DNA from: CAYWNA01 sp964459305
GTDB taxonomy: Bacteria > Planctomycetota > Planctomycetia > Pirellulales > Pirellulaceae
DNA: 20,738 bases
Reading direction: 5' to 3'
Assembly (NCBI GenBank): GCA_964459305.1
Contig: CAYWNA010000241.1
Location: forward strand, 1 to 20,738
Shown: positions 20,494-20,738 of the stretch, one piece after another
How the letters are laid out: every line of letters begins with the position of its first letter
Position numbering within the stretch: position 1 is the stretch's first letter
The notes under the pieces: model-generated
The model's input: only the letters and a program-made list of their open reading frames with translations
What the model was told of the DNA's origin: nothing
The model's database searches: none
Translations under genes and position numbers: made by a program

Positions 20494-20738
20494 TTCGACT
20501 CGCGGATGGTCTTGTGCGCCACTGTGGCACGTCCTTCTTTGTGCCGACGAATGCTCGAAGAGCTTCCCGAAGACATCCTTCGGTTTCCGGCAACCTCTCT
20601 TTTCGTTGCACATGCCGTTCTGCCGCTTGTGTCCGCGTGATTGACCTAGCGTAATATCATGGGCGGCCAACTGGTCGCTTACCGGCCTGCTGTCAACCAT
20701 TGAAACAGCATCGAGGCCAGCCACCCCGTTCAGAAACA

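Noticed and set aside
20494..20738. Possible gene at the right edge on either strand
   Set aside because: Several open frames overlap, none with a motif, leader or ribosome-binding site.
1..20738. CRISPR array, rRNA, insertion sequence transposase or prophage genes
   Set aside because: No regularly spaced repeats, rRNA-like sequence or recognisable transposase/integrase reading frame was seen.

Overview
The window looks like a planctomycete chromosome, probably from an anaerobic or facultative lineage. Four DUF1559 pseudopilin-like proteins carry the planctomycete-type class III prepilin N-terminus (GFTLVELLVVIAIIGILVAL). Several long palindromic intergenic repeats of a planctomycete-like style are present. 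A tungsten-type aldehyde:ferredoxin oxidoreductase (AOR), a nickel regulon and a probable selenoprotein point to anaerobic metal and selenium biochemistry. No rRNA, intact tRNA, CRISPR array or transposase was found.

Layout. (1) 70-5602, minus strand: a nickel-uptake operon of the NikKMLQO energy-coupling-factor type. It opens with a tetrapyrrole-methylase-fold protein that unexpectedly carries an export signal and ends with a Tat-exported C_GCAxxG_C_C redox protein. (2) 5738-7357: a DUF1559 gene (minus) divergent from nikR (plus), separated by a nested dyad. (3) 7553-9158: a two-gene cassette of a His/Cys-rich small exported protein plus a DUF1559 protein. (4) 9308-11574: a divergent third version of that cassette, behind a strong promoter overlapped by a Fur-box-like palindrome and followed by a small lipoprotein. 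(5) 11783-13450: a radical SAM gene, a radical SAM remnant and several palindromic elements. (6) 13556-16086: a Tat-exported four-cluster ferredoxin and AOR, translationally coupled. (7) 16084-17355: palindrome, gene remnants (GGDD-type protein, DegT-type aminotransferase) and a second copy of a ~0.4 kb direct repeat that also lies upstream of the AOR operon. (8) 17481-19098, minus: an inverted copy of the cassette in region 3. (9) 19104-19331, minus: a SelW/Rdx-family gene with an in-frame UGA exactly at the U of CxxU and a SECIS-like hairpin behind it. (10) 19473-19925, minus: a TrmO/TsaA-fold protein with a signal peptide. (11) 20003-20493: a frameshifted NTF2-like gene.

How it fits together. 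NikR should sense Ni(II), and NikKMLQO should import it. NikK and NikL are both predicted to expose an N-terminal His after signal cleavage. The repeated His/Cys-rich-protein plus DUF1559 cassettes sit around this nickel locus; one has a Fur-like operator, one lies directly behind the selenoprotein, and the two close copies share a hairpin with a compensatory base-pair change. My inference is a surface or periplasmic metal-handling system built from DUF1559 pseudopilins and small metal-binding partners. Two SAM-family folds (tetrapyrrole methylase and TrmO-like) predicted to be exported add to the picture of unusual extracytoplasmic chemistry. All functional statements come from reading the sequence; no database search was run.
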